64,000 nt of DNA from Kangiella spongicola (GCF_003194565.2 NZ_QICH01000003.1:124001-188000); one strand, 5' to 3'. Shown: positions 52,496-62,695, numbered from the stretch's first letter. Translations and numbers: made by a program. The notes: a model not told the origin generated them from the sequence alone.

Positions 52496-53077
52496 ATGTT
52501 TAAACAAAAGCTAGTTTTTTTCGCGATTTTCGTAGCAGTTGCCTCATTACTACCAGCCACTTCACACTCTAAGGTCTATGATCAGGTAGTTATGGAAAAC
52601 AGTAAAATAGAGTTTAGTGGGGTTCAAAACAGAAAGACTGAGTTTACTGGCCACTTTAAAAAGTTTGAGGTTTCTGCAGACTTTAATGCGGAAGATTTAG
52701 ACGCAAGTTATATCAATGTCATGATCGAACTTGGTTCTGCTGAAAGTGGCAGTTCAAAACGTGACACAAAGCTCAAAAAAGGAAACTGGTTTGATATTGA
52801 TAACACTCCTAGAAGTTACTTTAAGTCAGAGTCGATAGAAGCTATATCTGAAGATCTTTATAAAATCAGCGGGGATTTAGAAATCAAAGGAATAACAAAG
52901 CCTTACAGCTTCAAATTACAAATCCGTGAACTAGTCGACTTGTTGAAACTGTCAGGCAATTTTACAATCAACAGACTCGATTTTGACTTAGGACTTGGTG
53001 CTTGGAAAAATCCAGACTGGGTTAAACACGAAGTTGAAGTTGAGTTTGATATAACTGTTAAAAAGCAAAAAGAATAA
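52496..53077 (+). CDS. YceI family periplasmic protein
   Basis: 193 residues with a signal peptide (about 1-25). YceI-type lipocalin-like barrel: KIEFSGVQNRKTEFTGHFKKF (split near residue 45), INVMIELGSAESGSSKRD, LKKGNWFDIDNTPRSYFKS and LEIKGITKPYSFKLQI are family segments. Relatives bind isoprenoid-like lipids. The gene is preceded by the divergent DUF4139 gene and followed 64 bases later by a small exported protein. Confidence 0.9.
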   Translation: MFKQKLVFFAIFVAVASLLPATSHSKVYDQVVMENSKIEFSGVQNRKTEFTGHFKKFEVSADFNAEDLDASYINVMIELGSAESGSSKRDTKLKKGNWFDIDNTPRSYFKSESIEAISEDLYKISGDLEIKGITKPYSFKLQIRELVDLLKLSGNFTINRLDFDLGLGAWKNPDWVKHEVEVEFDITVKKQKE

Positions 53078-53141
53078 GGAAGACATTTTAAAAGGGACGG
53101 CTTAACAGTTATTGGTATAAACCATATAGCAAAGTAGAGTG

Positions 53142-53483
53142 ATGAAAATGTTTAAACCGTTCCTAGTTGGAGTATTGTTATTAGCTGCATCATCAGTAGC
53201 GAAAGCAGAGGTTCTTGATATTGATGATCACATGGCTGATAGAATCGTTTCGATTTGTAAGTTTGTACAAGGCGAAGGCCACCCTGAGCAATTACGCTTA
53301 AAAGGTATGGCTTGGTGTAAAGTTGGTGTTGATTACCTTCCCGAAGAATATCAGCGCCAAAAGAAATTGGTAAACCACCTATACCAGTCGGATAATTATC
53401 AGCATCTATTACAGAACGATGAATTCACATCACAGTTACGCAAAGCACGCCGACGCATAGCAGAGCTATCTCTGGGTATGTAG
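53142..53483 (+). CDS. Small exported protein of unknown function
   Basis: 113 residues from the ATG at 53142 (a GTG three bases earlier is possible). Signal peptide about 1-22 (SSVAKAEV). The mature part has two Cys (SICKFVQ; AWCKVGV), several Tyr and a basic helical end (LRKARRRIAELSLGM). No family recognised. Followed by a strong terminator and probably co-transcribed with the yceI-like gene. Confidence 0.65.
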   Translation: MKMFKPFLVGVLLLAASSVAKAEVLDIDDHMADRIVSICKFVQGEGHPEQLRLKGMAWCKVGVDYLPEEYQRQKKLVNHLYQSDNYQHLLQNDEFTSQLRKARRRIAELSLGM

Positions 53484-53530
53484 CGGAGCTATCTTAAGGA
53501 ATGTAATTCCTAGGTTTTAGGAAGTGTAAT

Positions 53531-53555
53531 AAAAAGCGCCGTTTAGGCGCTTTTT
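53531..53555 (+). terminator. Intrinsic terminator
   Basis: AAAAAGCGCC, loop GTTTA, GGCGCTTTTT. Confidence 0.93.
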
Positions 53556-53673
53556 GTATTTTAATAAGAGTTATATTTTAGGACTTTACATAATCTACAG
53601 TTTGTATAATATCTTCAGGTAAATATTTGTGATGCAAAATAATAAAACTACTACTACAAGGAAGGACTACCTC

Positions 53674-53847
53674 ATGAAGACTTTTATATTATTCCTATTT
53701 GGACTTGCAACAGGCTTATTTCTTAATAGGTATTTGTCCATACCACTTTGGTTGGAAATTACGATAATTGCGGTTATAGGATTACTATTATGGCTTTTCT
53801 CTTCAAAGAAAATGCTTTTGAAAGAAAAGCGAGAGTCAGAAGAGTAG
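53674..53847 (+). CDS. Small two-helix membrane protein
   Basis: 57 residues from the ATG at 53674 with AAGGAAGG eight bases upstream; a GTG-start frame at 53629 would place that site inside the gene. Two hydrophobic helices (KTFILFLFGLATGLFL, about 2-17, and LEITIIAVIGLLLWLF, about 25-40), then a basic/acidic tail. No family recognised. Confidence 0.6.
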   Translation: MKTFILFLFGLATGLFLNRYLSIPLWLEITIIAVIGLLLWLFSSKKMLLKEKRESEE

Positions 53848-53860
53848 TGTTGAGTTAACT

Positions 53861-53887
53861 AAAAAAGCGCCGAAACGGCGCTTTTTT
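53861..53887. terminator. Bidirectional terminator before hutH
   Basis: AAAAAAGCGCCG, loop AAA, CGGCGCTTTTTT, between the small membrane-protein gene (+) and hutH (-). Confidence 0.94.
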
Positions 53888-53905
53888 AGTGGCTTTAAAA
53901 TTTGC

Positions 53906-55435
53906 TTATTGGCTAGGTAGTTCTAACTCCTTTGCAAACTGGTTAAATAAGCCGCTGTCGATTAATTCACGAATAGCTTCGATATCAGGGCCGAAGTGTC
54001 TGTCTTTATCGTAGTAAGGAACCTTATTACGGATAGCATCGTAAGCTTTTTGCAGTGTCGCTGAGGTTTTAAGTGGTGTTCTGAAATCTAAGCCCTGTGC
54101 GGCACTTAATAATTCAACAGCAATAACGCCGGCGGTGTTGAAGTTCATGTCGCGCAGTCGACGCGCGGCGAAGGTTGCCATCGACACATGATCTTCTTGG
54201 TTAGCTGATGTTGGTAAGCTATCGACGGAAGCTGGATGCGCTAAGGTTTTATTTTCCGAGGCTAGGGCGGCTGCGGTAACTTGCGCAATCATAAAGCCTG
54301 AGTTTACGCCGCTGTCTTCAACCAAGAATGCTGGAAGGCCACTAAGGTGTTTGTCTAACATGAGTGCGATACGACGCTCGACAATGGCACCAACTTCAGA
54401 AATCACGATTGCTAATAAGTCAGCAGACATAGCCACTGGTTCGGCGTGGAAGTTACCACCGGAAATAATATCGCCATCCTCTGGGAATACTAGAGGGTTG
54501 TCAGAAACCGCATTCGCCTCAGTTAATAATACAGATGCTGCAAAGCGCATATGATCTAAAGCAGCTCCCATAACTTGTGGTTGGCAACGAAGCGAATAAG
54601 GATCCTGAACCTTGTCACAGTCTAGGTGTGAAGCGTTAAGTTCGCTGTCTTTAATTAAGTTAAGCAACGCCAAAGCGACTTTTTTCTGCCCGTCGTGTCC
54701 TCTAACGTGATGAATTCGTGCATCGAATGGCGCGGTCGAGCCAAGTACGGCGTCGGTCGTTAAAGCGCCGGCTACGATTGCCGCTGAAAAGTTATTTTCG
54801 GCACCAAATAGTCCTGCTAAAGCCAAGGCCGTTGAGCATTGAGTACCGTTTAATAATGCTAATCCTTCTTTGGCGGCTAGAGTTAATGGCTCAAGTCCTG
54901 CAACTTTTAAGCCTTCCACAGCGCTCATGATTTTGCCATTGTGGCGAACTTCACCAACACCAATAAGCGTACAGCTCATGTGTGCCAGTGGCGCTAAGTC
55001 GCCCGAGGCACCAACAGAGCCTTTTTCAGGAATACACGGGTAGACTTCGTGATTAACGAGCTTAATCAGTGCGTCTACAGTCTCACGTCGCACACCTGAG
55101 TGGCCCTGAGACAGACTTGAAAGCTTTAGCACCATCAAAAGTCGAACCACATTATCCGGTAATAAGTCGCCAATACCTGCGGCATGAGAAAGCACCAAGC
55201 TTTCTTGTAGTAATTCGAGTTTTTCACGCGGAATTCGCGTTGAAGCTAAAAGACCAAAGCCGGTATTGATGCCGTAAACGGTTTGGTTGTTTTCGACCAC
55301 ATCGGCAACTGTTTGTGCTGAGCGTTCGATAACTGGGTAAAAGTCAGCGTTTAACTCAATCTGACAAGGCTTTGTGTAGATATCACGGCAGTCTGCTAGT
55401 GTTAGCGCGCCGGGAGTTAATGTGTACATTGTCAT
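53906..55435 (-). CDS. hutH: Histidine ammonia-lyase
   Basis: 509 residues. The MIO cofactor tripeptide Ala143-Ser144-Gly145 sits in [26 protein letters not shown] (54-64), [10 protein letters not shown] and [11 protein letters not shown] are further signatures. Converts histidine to urocanate and ammonia. Follows hutU on the same strand after 52 bases; this short gap includes TTGTATAAG, only weakly like a HutC half-site. Confidence 0.97.
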   Translation of the reverse strand: MTMYTLTPGALTLADCRDIYTKPCQIELNADFYPVIERSAQTVADVVENNQTVYGINTGFGLLASTRIPREKLELLQESLVLSHAAGIGDLLPDNVVRLLMVLKLSSLSQGHSGVRRETVDALIKLVNHEVYPCIPEKGSVGASGDLAPLAHMSCTLIGVGEVRHNGKIMSAVEGLKVAGLEPLTLAAKEGLALLNGTQCSTALALAGLFGAENNFSAAIVAGALTTDAVLGSTAPFDARIHHVRGHDGQKKVALALLNLIKDSELNASHLDCDKVQDPYSLRCQPQVMGAALDHMRFAASVLLTEANAVSDNPLVFPEDGDIISGGNFHAEPVAMSADLLAIVISEVGAIVERRIALMLDKHLSGLPAFLVEDSGVNSGFMIAQVTAAALASENKTLAHPASVDSLPTSANQEDHVSMATFAARRLRDMNFNTAGVIAVELLSAAQGLDFRTPLKTSATLQKAYDAIRNKVPYYDKDRHFGPDIEAIRELIDSGLFNQFAKELELPSQ

Positions 55436-55487
55436 AAATATAACCTTAAATAATACGTTTTATTGTATAAGACTGTCTTGTCAGTTC

Positions 55488-57188
55488 TTACTTAACCATT
55501 GGCAACTTGAGATTGTTTTCTTTGGCGCATTCAATGGCGCTTTCATAACCTGCGTCCGCGTGGCGCATAACGCCCGTGGCTGGATCATTGAATAATACGC
55601 GATTAATGCGCTCGGCTGCCTCGTCACTACCATCACAACAAATAACAACGCCAGAGTGCTGCGAGAAGCCCATGCCTACGCCACCGCCATGGTGCAGCGA
55701 TACCCAAGTTGCACCGCCCGCAACGTTGAGCATGGCGTTTAGAAGAGGCCAATCAGATACGGCATCCGAGCCATCTTGCATGCCTTCAGTTTCACGATTT
55801 GGGCTAGCAACGGAGCCTGAATCTAAGTGATCACGACCAATTACCACAGGCGCTTTTAATTCGCCGTTTTTAACCATTTCATTAAATGCTAAGCCGAGCT
55901 TATGGCGTAAGCCCAAGCCTACCCAACAGATACGTGATGGTAAGCCTTGAAACTGGATACGCTCTTTAGCCATATCTAACCAATTGTGAAGATGTGGATC
56001 ATCTGCAATGATTTCTTTAACTTTTTGGTCAGTTTTATAAATATCTTCAGGGTCACCCGACAACGCTACCCAGCGGAACGGACCAACGCCACGACAGAAA
56101 AGAGGGCGGATATAAGCTGGCACAAAACCAGGGAAGTCGAAAGCGTTTTCTACGCCTTCCTCGAGCGCCATCTGGCGAATGTTATTGCCGTAATCGACGG
56201 TAGGGATTCCTGCATGCGCAAAGGCTACCATCGCTTTGACTTGAACGGCCATTGATTGCTTAGCTGCTTTAGTCACTTCTTCCGGCGCTGACTGTGCTTT
56301 ATCGCGCCACTCTTCGAGCGTCCAGCCCTGTGGCAAATAACCATTAACAGGATCGTGAGCCGAGGTTTGGTCAGTCACTAAATCAGGCTTAACACCACGC
56401 TGTTGTAATTCAGGGAACACGTCGGCGGCGTTGCCTAGTAAACCAATTGAGATAGCTTCGCCTTTGTCTAAGGCCTCTTGAAGCATTTCCATGGCTTGAT
56501 CAATGCTGGTAGCTTTCTTATCGACGTAACCCGTACGCATTCTGAAATCGATTCGAGTTTCATCACACTCAACCGCTATCATGCAGTAACCAGCCATAGT
56601 TGCCGCTAATGGCTGAGCGCCACCCATACCACCAAGACCACCGGTTAGAATCCACTTGCCTTGAGTCTTGCCATCGAAATGCTGACGACCAGCTTCGACG
56701 AAAGTTTCATAAGTTCCTTGGACAATACCTTGGCTACCAATATAAATCCAAGAACCGGCAGTCATCTGGCCATACATCATGAGGCCCTTGCGATCGAGCT
56801 CGTTGAAGTGCTCCCAGTTAGCCCAGTGTGGCACTAGGTTAGAGTTAGCGATTAAAACTCTAGGGGCATCAGCGTGTGTTTTAAAGACACCAACGGGCTT
56901 ACCAGACTGCACTAAAAGCGTTTCGTCATCGTTAAGCTCTTTTAAGCTTTCAACGATTTTGTCGAAACATTCCCAGTTTCTAGCCGCGCGACCGATTCCA
57001 CCATAAACCACTAGACCGTGAGGGTGCTCTGCAACATCGGGATCGAGATTGTTCATCAACATACGAAGTGGCGCTTCGGTTAGCCAAGACTTGGCATTAA
57101 GCTCAGTGCCGCGCGGAGCTCTGATTTCGCGACTAGCATCAAAACGGTTAGCGTCAATGCTTTGGTCGTTTTTGGAAGACTGTGACAT
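55488..57188 (-). CDS. hutU: Urocanate hydratase
   Basis: 566 residues, normal length. NAD-binding segments [20 protein letters not shown] (split near residue 190) and the C-terminal [21 protein letters not shown] region with the conserved Cys are present. Converts urocanate to imidazolonepropionate. Ribosome site GAGGAA. The 67-base gap upstream, after hutC, is filled by 13-bp tandem repeats. Confidence 0.97.
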   Translation of the reverse strand: MSQSSKNDQSIDANRFDASREIRAPRGTELNAKSWLTEAPLRMLMNNLDPDVAEHPHGLVVYGGIGRAARNWECFDKIVESLKELNDDETLLVQSGKPVGVFKTHADAPRVLIANSNLVPHWANWEHFNELDRKGLMMYGQMTAGSWIYIGSQGIVQGTYETFVEAGRQHFDGKTQGKWILTGGLGGMGGAQPLAATMAGYCMIAVECDETRIDFRMRTGYVDKKATSIDQAMEMLQEALDKGEAISIGLLGNAADVFPELQQRGVKPDLVTDQTSAHDPVNGYLPQGWTLEEWRDKAQSAPEEVTKAAKQSMAVQVKAMVAFAHAGIPTVDYGNNIRQMALEEGVENAFDFPGFVPAYIRPLFCRGVGPFRWVALSGDPEDIYKTDQKVKEIIADDPHLHNWLDMAKERIQFQGLPSRICWVGLGLRHKLGLAFNEMVKNGELKAPVVIGRDHLDSGSVASPNRETEGMQDGSDAVSDWPLLNAMLNVAGGATWVSLHHGGGVGMGFSQHSGVVICCDGSDEAAERINRVLFNDPATGVMRHADAGYESAIECAKENNLKLPMVK

Positions 57189-57205
57189 TGTAATTCCTCT
57201 TAATT

Positions 57206-57257
57206 CTGTTTCTAAATACTGTTTCTAAGAGCTGTTTCAAAGTACTGTTTCTAAGTT
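57206..57257. repeat. Four 13-bp tandem repeats between hutC and hutU
   Basis: CTGTTTCTAAATA, CTGTTTCTAAGAG, CTGTTTCAAAGTA and CTGTTTCTAAGTT follow each other exactly every 13 bases (57206, 57219, 57232, 57245). They reach the hutC stop codon (57256-57258). Confidence 0.9.
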
Positions 57258-57987
57258 ACAGCTCAGTTAATTGATGTTCAGTGGTAAACTTGCCAGTTAA
57301 CTTAAAACGACTGGCTGGGTGTAATAATTGGCAAAAGCTGACCAGCATATCTTTTGACCAAGTTGTTCGATCTATGGAGAGTACTGGCTCATTCTCTTGA
57401 AGCTCAAGAGTCACTTTCATAAATGGATCTGCCTCTTTTGCTTCTATCTGGTGCTCTGCTTGGGTCAGTGGCGCAACCTCAGACAAGTAGACGTTAGGCG
57501 TCATTTTGTTGAAGTTTTGCTTTAGGTAATCGGGCGCTGCTTTAGGGTTTACGTAGCGCTGCTCCACTTGAATAGGCTTTTTATTTTCTTTGTGGACCAT
57601 GATCGAATGGTAGATATCTTCGCCTTCTTCAAAATTAAAGTAATGTTTTAGGTGAGTAGGGCAGTATTCCTTTTGTAGTAGCAACAACTCATTGGAATAA
57701 TGATTGCCACGTTCTTGCACTTCTTCTGCGATATTGCGGATTTCCAGCATGGGTGAGTGCAACTTTTTTGGAGCAACAAAAGTGCCGCGCCCCTGTACTC
57801 GATAGAGAATACCTTCTTCGGTCAACTCATCCAAAGCTCGGCGTGCGGTCATACGGCTTACATGGCAGCTTTCAGCCAGTTGGTTTTCTGAAGGTATACG
57901 GCCATGCTCAGACCAATTACCGTCTTCAATTCCTTGTCTTATATAATTTTTTACCGCCATAAAGCGGCGAACATCGGTTGTAATCAT
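57256..57987 (-). CDS. hutC: GntR-family histidine utilisation repressor
   Basis: 243 residues: winged helix-turn-helix (RIPSENQLAESCHVSRMTARRALDEL split around residue 40, then RVQGRGTFV) and a UTRA ligand-binding domain (YHSIMVHKENKKPIQVEQRYVNP split near 140; FMKVTLELQENEPVLSIDRTTW near 200). In other bacteria HutC is released from DNA by urocanate. It precedes hutUH on the same strand and is divergent from hutG; matching palindromes lie in the shared gap. The start could be internal (ATG at residue 10). Confidence 0.93.
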   Translation of the reverse strand: MITTDVRRFMAVKNYIRQGIEDGNWSEHGRIPSENQLAESCHVSRMTARRALDELTEEGILYRVQGRGTFVAPKKLHSPMLEIRNIAEEVQERGNHYSNELLLLQKEYCPTHLKHYFNFEEGEDIYHSIMVHKENKKPIQVEQRYVNPKAAPDYLKQNFNKMTPNVYLSEVAPLTQAEHQIEAKEADPFMKVTLELQENEPVLSIDRTTWSKDMLVSFCQLLHPASRFKLTGKFTTEHQLTEL

Positions 57988-58067
57988 AGGCGTTGATTGC
58001 GTTTGATAAGCTAACTTCTTAGACTTGAGCTCGATTCTTGAATCTCACAGTTATTGCTGTATGCTAG

Positions 58068-58096
58068 CTTGTATATACAAGCTTGAACTATACAAG
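58068..58096. promoter_or_regulatory. Paired HutC operators
   Basis: CTTGTATATACAAG (58068-58081) is a perfect 14-bp palindrome of the HutC type. Next to it CTTGAACTATACAAG (58082-58096) is an imperfect second copy. They sit between hutC (start 57987) and hutG (start 58150), so one site pair can control both directions. Confidence 0.85.
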
Positions 58097-58149
58097 TAAA
58101 TTGACCGTTTATTCAAGAAAAATAAGCAAATTGTGAAGGCATATTTAAT

Positions 58150-59376
58150 ATGAGCGCCGACTCTTTAGTAGAACGATTTAAAAAACAACAAGTTGAAGCA
58201 GGTGAGTTTAATCATTTAGCTCACTTAAAAGTGGCTTGGAGTTATATCCACGAGTACTCGCCGGTAGAAGCGCGGGAAAGGTTTCACAGCGATATTATTA
58301 AGTTAACTCAGGTATTGGGAGCGGAAGAAAAGTACCACCGTACTTTGACCGATTTCTTTATTGATTATTTATATCAGATCAAGTGCTTCCTCAGCTCAAA
58401 GCTTGTTGCTGATAAGTCATGGGATTTGGTTGAAAAACAATGTCCTTTGCTCATCAATGACGCGAAAAAGTTGGTTAATTTTTACTATAGCGAAGATAGA
58501 ATTAATTCCCCTGAAGCAAAGTCGCACTACCTCGAAGCTGATAAAATGCCTTTGGATAGAGCTAGTTTGCGCTTATCGGAGAAAGACATCCCTGTATTTG
58601 ATGTTGAAAATAAGGATTCTCCGATTATCGTTTCAATGCCACATCATGGGCAATTCATTCCATTTGACGTACTGAAGCAGATGACTCCTGTGGCGTTAAA
58701 TAGCGCCGATACCGATTGGTATTTAGTTCAGCTCTATGATTTTTTAGATGCTATGGGTATCAGCAGAATTAATGCCAACTATTCGCGCTACTTGATTGAT
58801 TTAAATAGAGATTCGAGTGGCAAGGTTTTATATAAAGGTGCTGATAACACTGAGCTGTGTCCGACATCGACCTTTGATCGTGATGCTTTATATGATGAAG
58901 GCGAGGAGCCCGGTTCAGAAGAAGTCTCGAGACGAACTGAGCTCTATTGGAAACCATATCACCAAGAGCTAGAGCGCCTAATTAAACGGGCCAAAGAACA
59001 GTTTGGTTACTGTTTACTGTTCGAAGCGCATACTATTCAGTCGCACGTTCCTCGTTTTTTTGATGGACAGCTGCCAGACTTTAATTTCGGTACCAATGAA
59101 GGTAAAACGATTGATCAGAAGCTTGCAAGAACGCTAGAAAAGTTTGATACGGGCGAATACTCAAAAGTCATCAATGGTCGCTTTAAAGGCGGCTATATTA
59201 CGCGCCAATATGCTAAGCCTGAAGACAATATCTTCACCATTCAACTAGAGCTATCACAGGCTGCTTATCTTGATGAGAAGTTGCGTCTTTTTGACCATGA
59301 AAAAGCAGAAAATGTGTCACTAGTGATTAAAAACTTGCTGGATAGCTTGAGAAGATTTTGCGATAAGTATTTCTAA
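58150..59376 (+). CDS. hutG: N-formylglutamate deformylase with an extra N-terminal domain
   Basis: 408 residues, whereas ordinary HutG has about 265. Residues about 150-408 are the amidohydrolase: MPHHG (163-167), ADTDWY (186-191), DLNRD (217-221), FEAHTIQSHVP (about 294) and FKGGYITR. It would hydrolyse N-formylglutamate to glutamate and formate. Residues 1 to about 120 form another domain with FNHLAHLKVAWSYI (20-33; His22, His25) and KYHRTLTDFF (61-70; His63), a pattern I associate with stand-alone small proteins of unknown function. Ribosome site AAGG. Divergent from hutC and next to its operators. Confidence 0.85.
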   Translation: MSADSLVERFKKQQVEAGEFNHLAHLKVAWSYIHEYSPVEARERFHSDIIKLTQVLGAEEKYHRTLTDFFIDYLYQIKCFLSSKLVADKSWDLVEKQCPLLINDAKKLVNFYYSEDRINSPEAKSHYLEADKMPLDRASLRLSEKDIPVFDVENKDSPIIVSMPHHGQFIPFDVLKQMTPVALNSADTDWYLVQLYDFLDAMGISRINANYSRYLIDLNRDSSGKVLYKGADNTELCPTSTFDRDALYDEGEEPGSEEVSRRTELYWKPYHQELERLIKRAKEQFGYCLLFEAHTIQSHVPRFFDGQLPDFNFGTNEGKTIDQKLARTLEKFDTGEYSKVINGRFKGGYITRQYAKPEDNIFTIQLELSQAAYLDEKLRLFDHEKAENVSLVIKNLLDSLRRFCDKYF

Positions 59377-59492
59377 TCCAAGGTGTTGTTATTTTTAAAA
59401 AATATACAGCGAAGAATGCTTTATTTCACAGGCTTTTCACGTGCCAAAGGTGTATGATGGTTATGTAAACTCGTTAACAAAAGGTGATTAAT

Positions 59493-59918
59493 ATGCGTAA
59501 GTTTTTATTAGCTCTTTCTTTATCAGTTTTAGCAATGCCATTATTTGCTAAAGACGTTACTATTAATGGTAATGATCAGATGCAATTTGACGTTAGTGAG
59601 ATTAAGGTCAAAGCTGGTGAAGAGATCAAGCTAACATTGAACCATACGGGCAAATTGCCAAAGAACGTTATGGGTCATAACGTTGTGGTTTTAGCATTAG
59701 GTACAGATTCTAAAGCGTTCGCGCAAGCGGCTCAAAAAGCTAAAGATAATGATTATATTCCTGCGGGTTCTGACGCTGTAATTGCACATACAAAAATTAT
59801 CGGTGGTGGTGAAAGCGACACAATCTCTTTCACAATCGATAAAGCAGGAACCTATGACTTTATTTGTAGCTTCCCAGGTCACTCTTTCATCATGAAGGGT
59901 ACTATTGTTGTTGAATAG
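59493..59918 (+). CDS. Azurin (type 1 copper protein)
   Basis: 141 residues from the ATG at 59493 with AGGTG six bases upstream. Signal peptide 1-19. Copper ligands: His62 (NVMGHNVVV), Cys125, His130 and axial Met134 in CSFPGHSFIMKG. Segments NGNDQMQFDV, GKLPKNVMGHN and VIAHTKIIGGGE match azurin closely. The disulfide cysteines found near residues 3 and 26 of Pseudomonas azurin are absent (VTINGNDQ; KVKAGEEI). Periplasmic electron carrier; it lies inside the hut cluster but is not part of the pathway. Confidence 0.95.
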   Translation: MRKFLLALSLSVLAMPLFAKDVTINGNDQMQFDVSEIKVKAGEEIKLTLNHTGKLPKNVMGHNVVVLALGTDSKAFAQAAQKAKDNDYIPAGSDAVIAHTKIIGGGESDTISFTIDKAGTYDFICSFPGHSFIMKGTIVVE

Positions 59919-59944
59919 TTAGATGCTTGAGTATTTAGTTTATT

Positions 59945-59971
59945 AAAAAAGGCGCTTTGTGCGCCTTTTTT
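59945..59971. terminator. Bidirectional terminator after azurin
   Basis: AAAAAAGGCGC, loop TTTGT, GCGCCTTTTTT; also serves hutI, whose stop is at 60018. Confidence 0.93.
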
Positions 59972-60017
59972 ATTGGGTATTACATTAAAAGTGAATTAAT
60001 TTAGAAGTGAATTTATT

Positions 60018-61238
60018 TTAGCGTAATACTTTGGTCAGGTTATTTCCGCCTAATTGATAACTCAACTGGTTAGGGTGCTCAATATCCCATAGGGCTAGTT
60101 CAGCTTTTTTACCGATTTCAATTGTTCCAACTTGCTCTTCTATACCTAATGCCTTGGCTGCATTGATGGTGACCCCTTGTAATGCTTCTAACGGCGTCAT
60201 GCGGAATAAAGTACAAGCCATATTCAACATTAGTAGTAACGATTGCGCAGGAGAAGTACCTGGGTTGCTGTCTGATGCTACTGCGATTGGTACTCCTGCT
60301 TTACGAAGTTCATCCAATGGCGGTAGTTTGGTTTCTCGCAAGAAATAGTAGGCGCCAGGCAATAGCACCGCAACAGTGCCACTCTGAGCCATTTTCTCAA
60401 TTGACTCTTGTGATAAGTATTCTAGATGATCCGCTGAAAGTGCTTTATAGTCCGCTGCAAGACCAGCACCAGATTGATCGGATAGCTGTTCAGCATGAAG
60501 TTTTACCTTGAGCCCGTGTTTATGTGCAGCCTGAAATACACGCTCGGTTTGTTGATAAGTAAAGCCAATATTCTCACAAAAAGCATCAACACAGTCAGCT
60601 AAGCCAAGTGCGGCCACTTGCGGAATCATTTCTTCGCACACAAGATCTATATATCCATCTGCATCATCTTTATATTCTGGCGGCAGGGCGTGAGCTCCTA
60701 GAAAAGTAGAGCTAACTCTTACAGGAAATTCTTTTTCGAGGCGTTTGGCTACTTTTAGCATTTTGATTTCATTTTCTGTATCAAGGCCATAACCTGATTT
60801 AATTTCTATGGTGGTTACACCTTCCGCAAGAAAGCTTTTTAGACGTTTGGCTGCGCTTGCAAAGAGTTCATCTTCACTGGCTTCGCGAGTTGCTTTAACG
60901 CTTGAAATAATACCGCCACCAGCTTTTGCAATCTCTTCATAAGCCACGCCATTAAGTCGCATTTCGAATTCATTCGCGCGATTGCCACCATACACAAGGT
61001 GAGTGTGGCAGTCGATTAAGCCAGGTGTTAGCCACTGGCCTTGTGCATCAATGGTCTTTTGTGCTTTAAGTTCTTCGTCGAATGCGCCAATATAAGCGAT
61101 AACATTACCATTCACTCCTATGGCGCCATTTCGAATAATGCCATAGGGATTCTCGTCGTCACTATACTGCGGCGAAAGAGTCGTGATATTGGCATTATGA
61201 ATAATGTAATCAAAAGGTTTCGTTTCGTTGTGGCTCAT
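60018..61238 (-). CDS. hutI: Imidazolonepropionase
   Basis: 406 residues of the amidohydrolase superfamily. Metal motif [12 protein letters not shown] (75-86), [25 protein letters not shown], and [13 protein letters not shown] with the conserved Asp. Hydrolyses imidazolonepropionate to N-formimino-glutamate. AGGATCATAAT precedes the ATG. Divergent from hutF with only 41 bases between, so their promoters must overlap. Confidence 0.97.
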   Translation of the reverse strand: MSHNETKPFDYIIHNANITTLSPQYSDDENPYGIIRNGAIGVNGNVIAYIGAFDEELKAQKTIDAQGQWLTPGLIDCHTHLVYGGNRANEFEMRLNGVAYEEIAKAGGGIISSVKATREASEDELFASAAKRLKSFLAEGVTTIEIKSGYGLDTENEIKMLKVAKRLEKEFPVRVSSTFLGAHALPPEYKDDADGYIDLVCEEMIPQVAALGLADCVDAFCENIGFTYQQTERVFQAAHKHGLKVKLHAEQLSDQSGAGLAADYKALSADHLEYLSQESIEKMAQSGTVAVLLPGAYYFLRETKLPPLDELRKAGVPIAVASDSNPGTSPAQSLLLMLNMACTLFRMTPLEALQGVTINAAKALGIEEQVGTIEIGKKAELALWDIEHPNQLSYQLGGNNLTKVLR

Positions 61239-61279
61239 ATTATGATCCTGTTATCGTTAAAACTGACTTCTATACCATT

Positions 61280-62695
61280 ATGACAAGTATCCATCCTCAA
61301 CAGGTTTTTGCAAAATCCATTCTGCTCGCTGATGGCTGGCAGGAAAATGTCTTGTTGGAACATGATTCTAATGGCGTCATCACTAAAATCAAACCACAAA
61401 GCGAAAAACCGAAAAACTTTAGTGGCAAAGTCATAAATGGTGCAGTAATTCCGGGGATGGTCAATAACCATTCTCATGCCTTCCAGTGGGCTATGGCTGG
61501 CCTAGGTGAGGCAAGTGGCGATCTGGTGGATGGCAAGAGAGACAGTTTTTGGACGTGGCGCAAGGCTATGTATGGCTTTGTTGAGCAAATTGAAGCCGAT
61601 GATTTAAATCACATCGCGAGCGCTTTATACATGCAGATGTTAAAAGCGGGTTATACGTCAGTTGGCGAGTTCCACTATCTTCACCACAATAAGAACGGTG
61701 GTTTTTACGATAATCCGGCTGAAATGTCTTTGCAAATTTATGAGGCCGCTAAGCAAAGTGGCATCGATGTTACTTTATTGCCCGTATTTTACCGTTATAG
61801 CGGTTTTGGTAATCAGGCACCTACTGAGGGGCAGAAACGATTTATTCACGACCAAGAGGCTTACGGGCGCCTTTTAGAGCAGGTTCATGCTTTAGCGAGT
61901 GACTATAATCAAAGCTATGGCATCGCGCCGCATTCTTTACGTGCGGTTGACCGCGCCGATCTTGAGTTTGCGATTAAAACTTTGCGCGCACAATCTGAAT
62001 CTGCACCAATCCACATCCATATTGCGGAGCAGATTAAGGAAGTTGACGATTGTTTAGCCCATTACGGACAGAGTCCGATTGAGTGGCTTTATAATAATTT
62101 AAACCCTGATGATAAGTGGTGTCTCATCCATGCGACACATCTTAACGAGCAGGAAGTTAGCAATATTGCAAACTCCAAAGCTGTTGTATCGATTTGCACA
62201 ACTACTGAAGCGAATCTGGGCGACGGCTTCTTTTCTATGAATAGCTTCAAGTCGCAAGACGGTCGCTGGTCGATTGGTAGTGATAGTCATATTTCGGTAA
62301 GTGCTACAGAAGAGTTGCGCTGGTTGGAGTATCAACAAAGACTTCTCGAGCATTCGCGCACAGTGTTGGTTGACCATTCTAATCGCTCCACAGGCCACTA
62401 TTTATGGACACAGGCGGCGAAAGGCGGAGCACAGAGTTTGCAACAAGCGGTAGGAACCTTGGCCGTGGGTTATAAGGCAAACTTTATAGAATTGAATACA
62501 GATTCGCTACCCCTTATTGGAAAGTCCCAAGAGCAGCTTCTCGACGCCTTTATCTTTAATCACCAGTTTAGTAATGACGTCATTGAGTCGGTTTGGGTTC
62601 GAGGGCAGAAGTTTGTCGAAAAGGGTCAACACATTTCAGAAGTCGATATCAGCCAGAACTTTAAAGCGACCTTGAAGCGCTTAAGCGCTACTTAA
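61280..62695 (+). CDS. hutF: Formimidoylglutamate deiminase
   Basis: 471 residues, amidohydrolase superfamily. Metal motif NNHSHAFQWAM (62-72), AGYTSVGEFHYLHH, GIAPHSLRAV, HIHIAEQ, IHATHL and IGSDSHISV are typical of HutF. Converts N-formimino-glutamate to N-formyl-glutamate, which HutG finishes; so this organism uses the five-enzyme Hut route. No Shine-Dalgarno sequence seen before ATG 61280. Overlaps the convergent gene by eight bases. Confidence 0.95.
   Translation: MTSIHPQQVFAKSILLADGWQENVLLEHDSNGVITKIKPQSEKPKNFSGKVINGAVIPGMVNNHSHAFQWAMAGLGEASGDLVDGKRDSFWTWRKAMYGFVEQIEADDLNHIASALYMQMLKAGYTSVGEFHYLHHNKNGGFYDNPAEMSLQIYEAAKQSGIDVTLLPVFYRYSGFGNQAPTEGQKRFIHDQEAYGRLLEQVHALASDYNQSYGIAPHSLRAVDRADLEFAIKTLRAQSESAPIHIHIAEQIKEVDDCLAHYGQSPIEWLYNNLNPDDKWCLIHATHLNEQEVSNIANSKAVVSICTTTEANLGDGFFSMNSFKSQDGRWSIGSDSHISVSATEELRWLEYQQRLLEHSRTVLVDHSNRSTGHYLWTQAAKGGAQSLQQAVGTLAVGYKANFIELNTDSLPLIGKSQEQLLDAFIFNHQFSNDVIESVWVRGQKFVEKGQHISEVDISQNFKATLKRLSAT

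Noticed and set aside
57206-57257. CRISPR array
   Set aside because: The 13-bp units are directly adjacent without spacers and no cas gene is present.
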